From Diphasiastrum complanatum (lineage: Eukaryota; Streptophyta; Lycopodiopsida; Lycopodiales; Lycopodiaceae), in assembly GCA_029204225.1 (NCBI GenBank), contig CM055092.1, positions 24,685,207 to 24,749,206 of the forward strand: 64,000 nucleotides of DNA. The letters are read 5' to 3'. This document shows, in pieces, positions 19,626 to 31,213 of the stretch; position 1 is the first letter of the stretch; every line of letters starts with the position of its first letter. The notes beneath the pieces were generated by a model. It searched no databases and was not told where the DNA came from. It was given only the letters and a program-made list of their open reading frames with translations. The translations under genes were made by a program, and so were the position numbers.

Positions 19626-20750
19626 ATGGTTGGATACTCATCCACCAAGAAGGCCTATAGAGTCTTTATACTCTCTACTTCTCAAGTTATTGAAAGTAGA
19701 GATGTTGTCTTTCATGAAGATCAACACTCATCATTTGAAGAGGCCGAGATCAAGAAATCTATGGATGCATCATCAATTATTGATTTTGAAGACAATCATG
19801 ATGTGATGGGGTCGAGATTTGAAGAAGACTCTCCTCGGATTTTTTCACCAAGAAGATCCATGAGAGATAGATCCGAGCCTAAGAGGCTCTCATATGTTGA
19901 CAAAGGCAAACAAGTGGATCTTGATTCCACTAATTATGTTTTTTATGTCTCTCATGAAGAGCCAAAGAATGTACAAGAGGCACTCAATACCAAGGAGTGG
20001 TATGATGCCATGAAGCAAGAGTATGATGCATTGATCACCAACAATACTTGGGAGCTTGTGGATCCTCCTTCTAACAAGCATGTGATTGGTTGCAAGTGGG
20101 TATTTCGGATCAAGTTCAATCATGATGGCACCATCAACAAGCATAAAGCAAGATTATGTGCCAAAGGATTTGCTCAAATCCATGGTCTTGATTATGAGGA
20201 GACCTTTGCACCCGTTGCAAAGATGGTGACAATAAGAATTCTTATTTCTCTTGCTTGTTTTTTCAATTGGAAGGTGTCCAATTAGATGTATCCAATGCTT
20301 TTCTAAATGGTTATCTTGAGGAGGAGATCTATATGGAACAACCTCAAGGATTCATCAAGGATGAGTCCAAAGTGTGCTTGCTCTTCAAAAGTCTTTATGG
20401 ACTCAAGCAAGCACCAAGATCATGGTATTCAAGACTTAACTCTTTCCTTATCTCACTAGGATTTACTCTTAGTGACTATGATCCTTCCATGTATCTAAAG
20501 TTTGTTGATAGCAATATTGTCATTCTTCTAATTTATGTTGATGACATTATTCTTTGTGGAAGTTGTATCAAGCTAGTTGATGAAACCAAGCTAGCACTTG
20601 GATGTGAGTTTAAAATGCAAGATCTAGGAGAGATACATTACATCCTAGGCCTAGAAATTGATTTTTATGAAAATCATGTCTTTATATGCCAATCTAGATA
20701 TGCTCACTCTATGTTGAAAAAATTCCATATGAAAAATTGTAAAAGATCCT
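19626..20750 (+). pseudogene. Copia-C integrase end and reverse transcriptase
   Basis: The frame opens at VGYSSTKKAYRVF and includes SPRRSMRDRSEPKRLSYVDK and NTWELVDPPSNKHVIGCKWV (RT start). A single-base break near 20275 shifts to QLDVSNAFLNGYLEEEIYM. The catalytic YVDD lies at 20534-20545 (LIYVDDIILCG). The frame ends at a stop after KKFHMKNCKRS, where a short deletion and shift precede RNase H. RT would copy the element RNA in the particle. All the usual RT blocks are visible apart from these lesions. Confidence 0.92.
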
Positions 20751-21443
20751 AATAAAGGTGATGAAAGATCCTTTGAGGACATCACAGTTTTTAGGAGTCT
20801 TGTAGGCTCCTTGATTTGGCTTACCATTACTAGGCCCGATCTTAGTTTTTGTGTGCACAAATTGAGTCAATTTATGCAAGAACCTAAGATCCATCATTGG
20901 AAGATGGCCAAGAGGATTTTAAGATATGTATCTTCATCTTGTGATTATGGTCTACTCTATAAAAAAGAAGATCTATCCATTATTGGCTACTCGGATTTGG
21001 ACTTTGCAAGTGACAAAATGGATCGAAAGTCTATTAGTGCATACACTATCTTTCTTGGAGGCAATCTAATATCTTGGCTTTCCAAAAAGCAAGATACTAT
21101 ATCTCTCTCTTCATGTGAGGCCGAGTACAAAGCACTCACTACAACTACCAAAGAAGTGCTTTGGATCAAGAGGTTATTAATGGAACTAAAGTGCATCAAG
21201 GAGGATGATCTACCAATGATCAAGTGTGATAACATCTCGGCCCAAGCTCTTACCAATAATCCCATATTTCATGCAAGAAGCAATCACATAGAAGTGGCAC
21301 ACCATTTTGTGAGAGAAAAGCTTATTGGAGGAGAAATCTATTTGGAGCATGTCAACTCGTCCTCTTGTATTGCCGATCTACTCACCAAGCCTTTGAGCAA
21401 AAGTGCTTTCATCAAGCATAGATCTAATCTTGGAGTTATATGA
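20745..21443 (+). pseudogene. Copia-C RT end and RNase H
   Basis: The frame runs from DPNKGDERSFEDITVFRSLV through LIWLTITRPDLSFCVHKLSQ, then the RNase H motifs GYSDLDFASD, SSCEAEYKALTTTTKE and IKCDNISAQAL. It ends HHFVREKLIGGEIYLEHV...ADLLTKPLSKSAFIKHRSNLGVI and a TGA stop 42 bp before the 3' LTR. RNase H removes the RNA strand after reverse transcription. The catalytic Asp/Glu residues appear present, so this is the best preserved part of the element. Confidence 0.92.
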
Positions 21444-21471
21444 AGATCAATGCTCAAATCTTCATAGATAA

Positions 21472-21485
21472 TTTTTTAGGAGGAG
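21472..21485 (+). other. Polypurine tract of copia-C
   Basis: AGGAGGAG follows a T-rich stretch and directly abuts the 3' LTR. This is the standard position for plus-strand priming. Confidence 0.85.
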
Positions 21486-22222
21486 TGTGAAGAATTGAAA
21501 AAGATTATCTATGTTAGATATAGGGGTCTTATGTTTTTTACATCAAGCATCTAGGTGTAGGATGTTGATAGGAATAAATTTGGCATAGATGGCAAATTAT
21601 GCATTTCCACTTGTAATGCCACTATTGAGCCAAAATAGAGTAAGAGGCTAAACACTTGCTAATTAGAGTGTAGACAAGTGTAAAGTTTTTGTTTGATGAA
21701 TTCCAAGAGGTCCAATAGGATATAGAGGTGGAACCTTGTGAGGTCCAATAGGAAATTGAGGTGTGCTTGAATATAGTCCAATAGAATTAAGAGGTGCATA
21801 GATCAATGATCCAATAGGATCAAGAGGTGACAAAATGTGGTCTAATCATAGTTAAGCATAGTGGTAGCTCGTGGACCTACTAGTATCATTGTACTCCTCA
21901 TTTTGAAATCAATTGATTTGGTGATTTCATGGATTTCGTGAGTTTTTGGATTTCTAGCTTTCTCTCTCTACCCGAGAGCTCTTGATGCATTTTCTCTCTC
22001 TACCTGAGGAGAGCAGCTTGTTTTTACTTAGATTATTTTTTGAATACTTCCCACACGTGTGAGTGAGAGTTGGAAGTGATTGAATGCATGTAGTAGTGTG
22101 TTTTTGCCATAGGATTCAAGATTGATCTTGAATCTCAATGTAGTCTTGATCTTGGTGCATCTACACACCTTAGGAGATCACAAGTACATGTAGTGGACAG
22201 TCCACACGTGTGAAAATCAACA
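21486..22222 (+). repeat. Copia-C 3' LTR
   Basis: This 737-bp copy of the 5' LTR has the same TG...CA ends, the four tandem repeats and both G-boxes. It carries a small insertion ('gatt' region near 21920) and scattered substitutions relative to the 5' LTR. Confidence 0.95.
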
Positions 22223-22227
22223 GACCT
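22223..22227. repeat. Target-site duplication GACCT (right) of copia-C
   Basis: This exact partner of 16095-16099 is followed by 'agttgatggacac', as in uninterrupted tails. Confidence 0.95.
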
Positions 22228-22545
22228 AGTTGATGGACACAAAGCATCAAAATTGACTCGAGAGAGGGTTAAAACCATGTGAAGCATGATTATTTATAGT
22301 CCTTATGTCGGGGTTGTTCTTTGGTGAAGGTTTAAGCCTCATCGAAGCTCTAGTTACTTATTGACCCTTCAAGAAGATTTTGAGATCTTGTTTCATAGTA
22401 CTCTATATGTTTTGTAGTTTTTTTCCCATAATTGCCAAAGAAGCAATTTGTCTAATATATAAGTTTGACATTCGCTCATTTTGCACAAATGCTAGTGAAG
22501 CTCATACACGTACATTTTATGAATTTTGCTTGAAACTGAAAACCA
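22228..22545 (+). repeat. AP2-unit tail, copy 2 (3' part)
   Basis: The tail resumes after copia-C and ends at 'aaactgaaaacc'. It then joins the middle of a copia-B LTR. No gene is seen. Confidence 0.8.
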
Positions 22546-22903
22546 ATAAAAGAATGTAACTCATGGAGAGAGCTATCTTCTCTCTTCTCTATCTCATTTC
22601 ATGCTTATACTTTGTTCTCTTAGGTTCTACTATTCATTGTTGCATTATATGTGTAGAATGGTCATTTATTGCTATTTTCGGTTTCACACTTGTGAAATAT
22701 AATAGCTTGTTGGTTTTGCACAGAGACAACAATAGTACTTTATCATTTCATTCAAGTTTGATCGAGTTCTATTTGTGTTTGCATCTAATTTTGTGTGTAG
22801 ATGCTGATTTTTCTACATTGGTGAGATTGGTGGTGTATTTCTCTTTCTAACCAAAGATCATTTAAGTGGATTGGATCATAATGACCTGAAATCCTTCACA
22901 CTT
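22546..22903 (+). repeat. Copia-B LTR fragment (R-U5 only)
   Basis: The fragment starts at the TATA box (ATAAAAGAATG) and runs to the LTR end CCTTCACA. It matches 4110-4485 (reverse) and about 49150-49527. The U3 half is absent. The break is at the same TATA box where the two copia-B1 LTRs diverge. Confidence 0.85.
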
Positions 22904-23462
22904 TATTGGATAGAACAGAGGTTTTCAAGGCTTGACTAGACTCAGAATAATAGTGTGCCAATCTCTATAAGTAACTCTGCCTCTTGCTGAGTGCAAGGAT
23001 CTTATCACTCCTATCAATACTTTTTCATTGATCAAATTTGAATTCTACCTTATGACCTAAATCTGTAATTCTACTTACTAATTACAGATTTGTAGAGAGT
23101 TTAGAAACATATAAGACTTTTGATCATGTTGAAATCGCAATCTTATAGTACCTTCACCTCCTTATAGTACCTTCACCTTCACCAAGATCAACACATTTCT
23201 TCATGTTGTAAGGCGTGTAGGAGTTGAAGATCTCACGTTGATTGGTCATGTGTTGAGTTGTTCCATAACCAGAAAACCATGAATCATCCAAAAGTGCGCT
23301 TTGATCTTTGACCATAAATGTGCCTTCGTCCACTTCGACCTGGGAGATGATGAAACTGTGTTTGCTTATTGATCAAGTTGCTTGGCTACATTCTTCACTT
23401 GGAAAATTCGACAATCCTTGATCTCATGGTTATTACGCTTGCAATATCTACAAAAGACTCGG
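22904..23462 (-). pseudogene. Copia-A gag-protease fragment
   Basis: This is reversed copia-A protease-region sequence homologous to 3600-4109, with internal deletions. It is joined to the copia-B LTR end at exactly the same base as in the original insertion at 4109/4110. It lacks useful open frames. The zinc-knuckle codons lie near 23430-23460. Confidence 0.78.
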
Positions 23463-23670
23463 CTTTCGCGTGGATAATTGTCCACGCAAAATTATTTTTA
23501 TCCATGGGTTATCCAGAGAGTTAGGGCGGTTAGTACTGCGTGGATCAATTTCTTTTATATCCATGCAATATTCACGCAAATGAGTTTCTGGATTTCACGT
23601 GGATTATCCACGCGTGGACCAAAAAAAACCTTTGGCGTGAACCAAAATGTGGTTCGCTCCTAAATTAGAG
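23463..23670 (-). repeat. Iteron block, copy 2
   Basis: GCGTGGAT/ATCCACGC motifs occur in both orientations, followed by the GCGAACCA-type hairpin near 23635-23660. It is shorter than the copy at 58450. Confidence 0.65.
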
Positions 23671-24035
23671 ATCGACTTTCTTTTTTCTGTTGTGTGAGAG
23701 AGAGAGAAAAACAGAGTAGTGATGAGAGTGAGGAAAAGATGGGGATGAATGTGAGTGAGAAGATTGATAGTGTTTAGGTTTTTAGTTCATTGATGGATGT
23801 TAACAGAATTGTCACTCTGTAATAACTGAAAATTTTTGGCAATTATTATGTAATCCTCTATGACTTCAGTGAAAAATTGGGATCGAATGCCACCAGGCCA
23901 AAAATTGTCCCACTTCATTATTATTGTTGCTAGAAACACCAAATCATGTGTAGATGTTGCAAATTGTTTGATGGTTGGATTTGGAGAATCTGTGCATTGC
24001 TCCACAAAAGATCTGAGACCTTTCAAAAAATCCAT
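23671..24035 (-). other. F block, copy 2 (82-codon open frame)
   Basis: The minus-strand frame starts MDFLKGLRSFVEQCTDSP (24035) and runs to INIHQ-stop (23787). It is the longest intact version of this frame. A pyrimidine-rich leader-like stretch with a CCTAAACAC motif follows at 23671-23786. The function is unknown. Confidence 0.45.
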
Positions 24036-24160
24036 TTGAATTTTGAAGCCTAAAGTTTAAGGTATAATGGGCCGATTTTAATGTGCACTGTAACCTTGTA
24101 CTCCATAGGAGTGCCACACTCTACCCATGTTGAGGTCCACATAGGGTGGCTAACCTATAC
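24036..24160 (+). repeat. Z segment between F block and Y repeat
   Basis: A short shared segment contains 'gtataatgggccgatttt' and 'gtccacatagggtggctaac'. It recurs at 34401-34458 (partial) and 59311-59430. No gene is seen. Confidence 0.55.
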
Positions 24161-24588
24161 TTACGGGTGGGATTCATGATGAAATCAAAACACTGCAAAC
24201 GCAAATGGACAAAGCGTGAAGGTTTGAGAGCCAGCTCTAGGTTGGAGAGCAGATGGAGATCGCACGGGGAGTGATCGGAGGGCAAAAACTATGATGGGTG
24301 TTTTGCTAGTGATCTACTTCAGGGGACATTGATGTCGAGGACTTCATGTTGTGCTCATTTGGGAGTACAGCTTGGCATTACAGCAAGGGGCCAATTTTGG
24401 ACATTGGCATCGATGGGGAGGCATCTACCATCACGGGCATGGATAAGCTATCTATAGCTTTCATGCAGTTGGCTAGATTTGAGTCTAGGCCTGGCACAGG
24501 TGTTGGAATTTCCATGGTGCAGATTCTCAAGTGGTGAGACCAGGGATAAGCCTAGAGGAAGTCACTCAGAGCTATATACCTCAGTATG
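24161..24588 (+). repeat. Y repeat, copy 1 (truncated by gypsy-D)
   Basis: This is about 430 bp starting 'ttacgggtgggattcatgat' and ending 'tatatacctcagtatgat'. A directly oriented second copy lies beyond gypsy-D at 27815. Reversed copies are at 43711-44330 and 46275-46480. It is non-coding. Confidence 0.65.
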
Positions 24589-26633
24589 ATTAGGGAGATG
24601 AGGAGGAACTGCTTGTTCGCAAAAAGAGAGAAATGTGAGTTTGTGGTGGAGGAAGTTGACTTCCTTGGACATGTTATAGGCCACGGACGGATTCGAATGG
24701 ATCCTAAGAAGATCAAGGCTATCTTGGATTGGCTAGCACCTAAAACTGTTCATGGCATCAAATCCTTTGTGGGCTTATGTAACTTTTACAGGAGATTCAT
24801 TGAGGCATTTAGCAAAATTGTGGCACCACTGTTGGAGCAGACTAAGACTCATCTGAAGATGACATGGACACCGGAATGTGAAGCAGCGTTCCAAGAACTA
24901 AAGCGACGGATCACTCAAGAACCCATCCTTGCCTTACCGGACTTTAGCAAACCTTTTGAAATACATACAGATGCGTCGAACTTTGCTATTGGGGCCATGC
25001 TGATGCAAGATAGAAAACCTGTTGCATATTTTTCAAAGAAATTGAGTGACGTAGAGCGACGATGGCCAACTCATGAAAAAGAAATGGTCGCAGTAGTCCA
25101 AGCAGTGGAGCATTGGAGACATTATGTGGCAGGAAAACCCTTTAAGACGTTCACTGATAATGTATCACTCAAGTACTTCTCATCCCAAGGTATGCTCACG
25201 CCAAAGCAAATGCGATGGCAAAACTTTCTCTCAAAATTCAATATAGACATTTTACACACGGCGGGAAAGAACAATGTGGTGGCGGACGCACTAAGTAGAC
25301 AGGAACACTTGATGGCAACAGTGACAACTCAGGTGATTGACCTACTCCAAGAAATAAGAGAGAATTATGGTGTAGATGCGTTGGCGAAGGACTTAATGAT
25401 CGAATTCCAGCTGGGAAAGCCTCATAAACATTTCACTTGGAAAGATCAAATGGTTGTTTATAAACAACGCAGAGTATATGTCCCAGACAACATCAACCTG
25501 AGGAAGAAAGTCTTGCGAGAACATCATGACGTACTAGCCGCCGGGCATCCAGGGGTGAATCTCATGTATGAACTTCTCAAAAGAGGCTTCTATTCTCATA
25601 AACCGTGAGGGTAGACGTTGAATCCTATGTACAAACATGTCCGACATGTCAACAAGTGAAGGTGGAACCGCTAGCTCCGGCTGGACTACTCCAACCATTA
25701 CCGGTACCAGCATACCCATGGGATTCGGTGAGCATGGATTTTATTGTTCAACTACCACGGTGCCAAGGATTTGACTCAATTTATGTGGTGGTTGACCGCT
25801 TTTCAAAGCAAGTTCATCTAGTACCAACTAAAAGTTCAGTGACAGCTGAAGAAGTGGCAAGGTTATTTTTCAAATGTGTTTTCAAATACCACGGCCTGCC
25901 TAGAACGATTATTTCTGACCGAGACACCAAGTTCGTCGAAAAGTTTTGGACTTGTCTATTTCGTCTTGTGGGAACCGGATTGAATTTCAGTACTGCATAT
26001 CATCCTCAGACAGATGGGCAAACGGAACGAGTCAATCGACAAATTGAACAATATTTACGAAATTATGTCGCTTGGGACCAATCCGATTGGGTCAACTACT
26101 TGGATATTCTCGAGTTTGCACATAACAACCAAGTGAACAGATCTACTGGAAGGGCACCCTTCGAGATAAGCAATGGTCGGCTACCAATTGTTCCAAGCTC
26201 TTTTCTTACAGGCATGCAGGAAACACCAGTACCCACTGTAGAGGAATTCATCAATGAGTGGCACACAAAGCTGACCGAGGTGAAGGCGTTTTTAGAGCAA
26301 TCACAAAGGAGTATGGCAGCTGACGTAAACCCACATCGACGAGAACTAGAATTTGAGGAAGGTGATCAAGTATGGCTGAACACAAAGAACATTGCGCTAC
26401 CAAAAGGTTTTTCTTATAAGTTTGCTCGACCTTATGCGGGACCATATTATGTCACCAAGAAGATCAACCCAGTGGCTTATCGATTAGCGCTGCCATCCAG
26501 CTTGGATATACACAATGTGTTTCATATCTCATTACTCAAACGGTACAAACCAGATGAGCGATTTGATCGGCAACACGAACTCCGTCACCCACCAACGACA
26601 CTTGATGATACGAAGAGACAACTTGTACCATAA
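24586..26633 (+). pseudogene. Gypsy-D pol: RT end, RNase H and integrase
   Basis: The RT thumb begins at REMRRNCLFAKREKCEF, followed by FLGHVIGHGRIRMDPKKI. RNase H shows HTDASNFAIGAML, HEKEMVAVVQAVEHWRHYV, FTDNVSLKYF and VVADALSR, with catalytic Asp residues kept. Integrase has the H...H region (HHDVLAAGHPGV), a one-base break near 25602, then CPTCQQVK. An intact DD35E core follows, with Asp at 25737 and 25917 and Glu at 26025. The GPY/F motif is AGPYYV, followed by FHISLLKRYKPDE. No chromodomain follows. The RT fingers and palm and all of gag are missing, so it is a fragment but otherwise the best kept gypsy here. Confidence 0.92.
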
Positions 26634-27784
26634 CAAATATTGACACATGGCGTTCATGTTGCGCCGGCACCTCAAAGGGCGCTGGGACTTGAGCGGTTTC
26701 CCCAACACGCGCTTAAGTCTAACATTCATCCATCATGCACTTACGTAAAAGCCAACTCAGAGACGTAACAAGCTTAACCATTCAGACTTAAGAAAACTGG
26801 AATCCCAACCAACCCGAAAGCCAACTCAGAATTCGTCCCCAAAAGGTAACCAAAGGCAAAGACAAGCCACACATGAAACCCAAGGCATAGTGGTCGCCAA
26901 ACTGACCAATTGACATAGCGGCAAGCCCCATGTCGATGACAGGGACCCTTAGGCACCAGCGACGCAAAAAGGTTGTAGTAAGGGTCCTTCCACTTGGACC
27001 AGTCCCGGAGGCGAAACCGAAATGGTAATCATCCCCAAGGATCAACTTTATTAGATTTGGAAGAGGTTACATTCATACATAGACTGACCGGTCTCGGGGC
27101 CACCAACACGTGCTGGGCATTGTGCCTGGCTCGTGCAGGTAGAGGGAGCTGAGACCTGGTGACTAGATTCCTGGCGCAGGTTGAGCTGCCCAAGTTTCTG
27201 TCTACTGGACTCCCCCTATAGTTTTGCTGTGATTCGGCGCACCCCCTCTGTTCTGAAACATAGTGCTTTCTGGTAAAGCACGCTTTTTGGGACTTAGTTT
27301 TTATTTTGCTGATTAAGCCTGGCAAGCCTGGCAGAATCAGTCTGGCTCCCGGACATGGGTCCCGGGAGCCGTTCCGGTGGCATAATCAACTTGCTTCCTG
27401 ACTAGGCCATGACTCGAGCTCCAGAGCTAGCTCATGACTTGTGACTACTTGACTGGCTCACCACAGGTCGGAGGCTCAGTCCTTGACGTTCTAACTTGCT
27501 CTGGGACCTTAGGGAGTGTCACCCCTTAGAGTCTTACAGGGCACGTTGGGTGCACCTGAGTCAGCTTTACAACATCCTCCCCTCGTTTGAAAAAGCTAAT
27601 GTCCTCATCAGGGCCAAACTAGACCTAGGACGTATGGCACAGGCTTAATTCACCGGCCTTAGCAACTTTGAATTACAAAATACATTGGCAGTAGCACAGG
27701 AAAAGTGTAGATAAAGTTCACTTACGTAAAACCTGTGTAAAGCTACAAGTGATTTATTGGAAAACTTAAGAAAAATACCGGAAA
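26634..27784. other. Unassigned GC-richer region after gypsy-D
   Basis: No credible gene is seen. On the minus strand near 27570-27620 a short frame resembles the region just after a gypsy polyprotein (DEDISFFKRGEDVV-like), which may be the tail of another gypsy copy. 'cacttacgtaaaa' occurs at both ends (near 26739 and 27719). The block may be the 3' untranslated/LTR part of a gypsy element, but I cannot define LTR ends. Confidence 0.35.
27344..27370. other. Strong GC hairpin
   Basis: GGCTCCCGG and its exact complement CCGGGAGCC form a 9-bp stem with a 9-base loop. It lies in the GC-richer block after gypsy-D. A role, such as in retrotransposon RNA structure, is speculative. Confidence 0.5.
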
Positions 27785-28905
27785 GTGACTTGAGTCATTG
27801 GCAAGTACATGACTTACAGGTGGGATTCATGATGGAATCAAAACACTGCAAATGCAAATGGACAAAGTGTGAAGCTTTGAGAGCCAGCTCTAGGTTGGAG
27901 AGCTGATGGAGATCGCACGGGGTGTGATCGGAGGGCAAAAACTATGATGGGTGTTTTGCTAGTGATCTACTAGTGTAGGGGACACTGATGGCGAGGAGTT
28001 CATGGTGTGCTCATTTAAGAGTACACGTTGGCATTACAACAAGGGGACAATTTTGGACATTGGCATCGATAGGGAGGCATCTACCATCACAGGCATGGAT
28101 AAGCTATCTATAGCTTTCATGCAGTTGGCAATATTTGCAATAGTCTAGGCTTGGCACAGGTATTGGAATTTCCATGGTGCAGATTCTCAAGTGGTGAGAT
28201 CAGGGATAAGCCTAGAGGAAGTTACTCTGAGCTATATACCTCAGTACGAGGGATCAGCTTTCATGAGTTATTGGACAGCTGGATATGCTTGGACGTGAGA
28301 GCATATTGGTACAGGTGCAGGCCATGGTTGAGGACGTGATTTGGTGACCAGTGGTGTAGCAGCGGATCTACAAGGTGGCACAGGTGCTGGTATGACAGGA
28401 TACCACTTATGGGCAGGACTTGGTCATGTATTTGACGCTTTATCATTCGTGTTGGTTTGCGTGAGCGTGTGTGGGGTTGCATGTTGCCTTGTCAAGGGAG
28501 TCTAGATCTAAGTCGGAGTTTTATGTGGTTGTGCATTTGCTACAGTAAAACAAAGTAGTCATTTATGTTGATTGACTTGTCATTGTCTACTAGCTATCTA
28601 TCTGGTGAGGGTGCAATCTTATGGTGGCAGTAAGATTTCCTCAGGTTGAGCCTCAGCTGCTCATTTATGTCAGCTTTACGGGTTAGTACTTGTAAGTGTC
28701 TTATAGGATGTCATCCTAGCTAGATGTAGGATGTAAGTCTCATGGTGGCAGTGGGATTTCCTCAGTTTGAGCCATGTCGCTCATGTGGTCCACTTGTGGT
28801 CAAGTTGGATTGGGGACGAGCCAGTTGGTCGAGAGTATGGTGGTAGACTCTCTGTATGAGCATTGTGGTTGCATGATACTTTGTGAGTCAAACCTGGTGG
28901 TTTGT
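27785..28905 (+). repeat. Y-W repeat, copy 2
   Basis: Y (27785-28500) is followed by W (28501-28905), which contains two 'gtggcagt(g/a)' segments separated by about 110 bp. W ends by joining type II AP2 sequence at 'tatgttattatgcagtggtg'. Homologous W blocks lie at 34649-35060, 43300-43710 (minus), 45865-46274 (minus) and 50730-51135. It is non-coding and the family is not recognised. Confidence 0.65.
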
Positions 28906-29394
28906 ATATGTTATTATGCAGTGGTGATAAATGTTCAAAATTTCCTTTGGCCTTGTTATGAATAGATAATTTCCATGGTTTTGTGGCTGCTAAAAATGTT
29001 TTTGATTCTCATTTTCTGTAGACAGCTTTTGCTTACGAGCTCCAATCAGAGCGAATCTTCAGGTGATGTGAAGCGAATCGTTATCACTAAAGGTAGTGAT
29101 GATATGTACAACACTATGCTTTTTATCTCAAGATTTATAGAAAGCAAGATGTCATTAATAGTTGTTAAAATCCAATCGTTGTTTGTTTCCAATATGACCA
29201 AATGTTTTCCATCTCCTTAACAATGTGCTGAAAATTCATATGTTTTTTTAGCAACATCCAACATAGCAGTAGTAGTACAAGAATAACGCAAAAACGCTTA
29301 TAGGGACCTATTTGGACCAATAGAAAATGTTGAGAATGTTATTCCAACCACTAGAAAAATCCAGTTTCCCTTTCTACTCGCACTTGATTCTCTT
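28906..29394 (+). pseudogene. Type II AP2-gene remnant, copy 3 (exons 6-7)
   Basis: Exon 6 encodes QLLLTSSNQSESSGDVKRIV instead of the type I QLLLPRSNQSKSSGHAKR. Exon 7 has TAA in place of GAA after VVVQE, and then HAYRDLFGPIENVENVIPTT. The same stop is found in all type II copies, so it predates their duplication. The AP2-domain exons are absent. It runs straight into the leader of type I copy 3. Confidence 0.65.
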
Positions 29395-30079
<685 letters not shown>

Positions 30080-30833
30080 ATATCTGGTATGGAAGGAAAA
30101 TATGTTCCGCCGGATTACATGAATTCTTTTGAAAATAATTATTGTGAGAAATGGATGATATTTGTAAAGCTATTTACAGGTAAAGTCTCTTAGAACGAAA
30201 GTGATCTATAGCTATGGCCTGAGCAAATTTGATTTATCTTTCGTAAGATTTAGCGTTTTTTATTTTCATTACAAAGCTACTTACATATGTTTGAAATGCA
30301 ACCAGTTTATATGGTTTTGCATTTCCCAATAACAGGAGAAGAAAAGGGGACAAACGTTTTGGAAGAATGGCTAACCCAGGACAGCTCTCCATTGGTACGA
30401 TTTTTGTGACAATGAATTTATGGATTGATACAACCTCATTAAAAAACAAGACCTCGAGGATGCTCGGAAATGACTTATTCTTGATGCTAATGAGCGCCAC
30501 TTTGCTTTGCAGGTGCCTATCATAATGAGATAGCAGTAGCCAGGTTTGTGTGAACTGGTGGCAGTTAACTGATTCTGAATGACTTTCTGGTTTATGAAAT
30601 TACCATCCTAAATATCGTTCATAACTCCGTTGGTCTGCTAATGTGTTAGAATTGTTTTGGGGCTCAGGAATTATGATAGGGCAGCAATTAAACTTGATCA
30701 CACCGAGAAACTTAACTCGTTTTATTATTATCCAAGAAGGATCGAATATGGTTGCTTTCAAATGAAAATGTTGCAGGAAAAGGAAGCTGTACTTCATGTT
30801 AGTTCTCAACATCAATATGGTCTAAAGCACTAG
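30080..30833 (+). pseudogene. AP2-domain gene, copy 3 (exons 2-4 and 8)
   Basis: The final bases of exon 1 and its GTATGG donor remain near 30080. Exon 2 (30336-30394, 59 nt) encodes KGDKRFGRMANPGQLSI. Exon 3 is at 30513-30543. Exon 4 starts at 30668 (NYDRAAIKLDHTEKLN) and is cut at about 30717. A deletion then joins intron 7. Exon 8 (30777-30833) encodes EKEAVLHVSSQHQYGLKH and the stop. All kept exon lengths and splice sites match the gene model. Loss of exons 1 and 5-7 makes it non-functional. Confidence 0.72.
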
Positions 30834-31134
30834 GAACTTACATTCAATAGACTATACAAAACATTACTTGTTTAAATTGAATGTACTACATGCCTGCTTT
30901 GCAAATGTTGGATTTTTCCTAGAAGCTTGGCGAATCATACCTTGTTATCAAATGCTCATAGCTCTTCAAATAGTTATGTTTGTGTTATTTTGCTTCAATT
31001 CTAGGTAATTGTGAGAAATGATATTGAGCATGGTGATTCCATTAGGTTCAAGGAGTAATATATAGCACTTAGCACACATGACTCCTATTGTGCATGTATG
31101 CTAACAAATTAGTCTAAGAAACTCCAAATTATTT

Positions 31135-31213
<79 letters not shown>

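Larger units (their letters stand above)
16100..22222 (+). mobile_element. Copia-C: complete Ty1/copia retrotransposon, coding region broken
   Basis: This 6.1-kb element has 733-bp and 737-bp LTRs with TG...CA ends, a 5-bp target duplication, a canonical PBS, a PPT and gag-PR-IN-RT-RNase H in Ty1/copia order. It lies within the tail of AP2 unit copy 2. The LTRs differ at roughly fifteen positions by eye (about 98% identical), which suggests a fairly recent insertion. The polyprotein nevertheless has four frame breaks, one apparent deletion of some 30 codons, and a lost integrase catalytic Glu. It cannot be autonomous as it stands. Confidence 0.95.

Noticed and set aside
26774-27325. Minus-strand frames in the GC-richer block after gypsy-D
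   Set aside because: They are short, overlapping frames with no recognisable motif. GC-richer sequence gives longer chance frames.
30080-30179. Exon 1 extending to the GTAAAG donor near 30180 (and equivalents)
   Set aside because: This longer exon contains in-frame stops shared by all copies. The upstream GTATGG donor keeps phase and gives a continuous AP2 domain.
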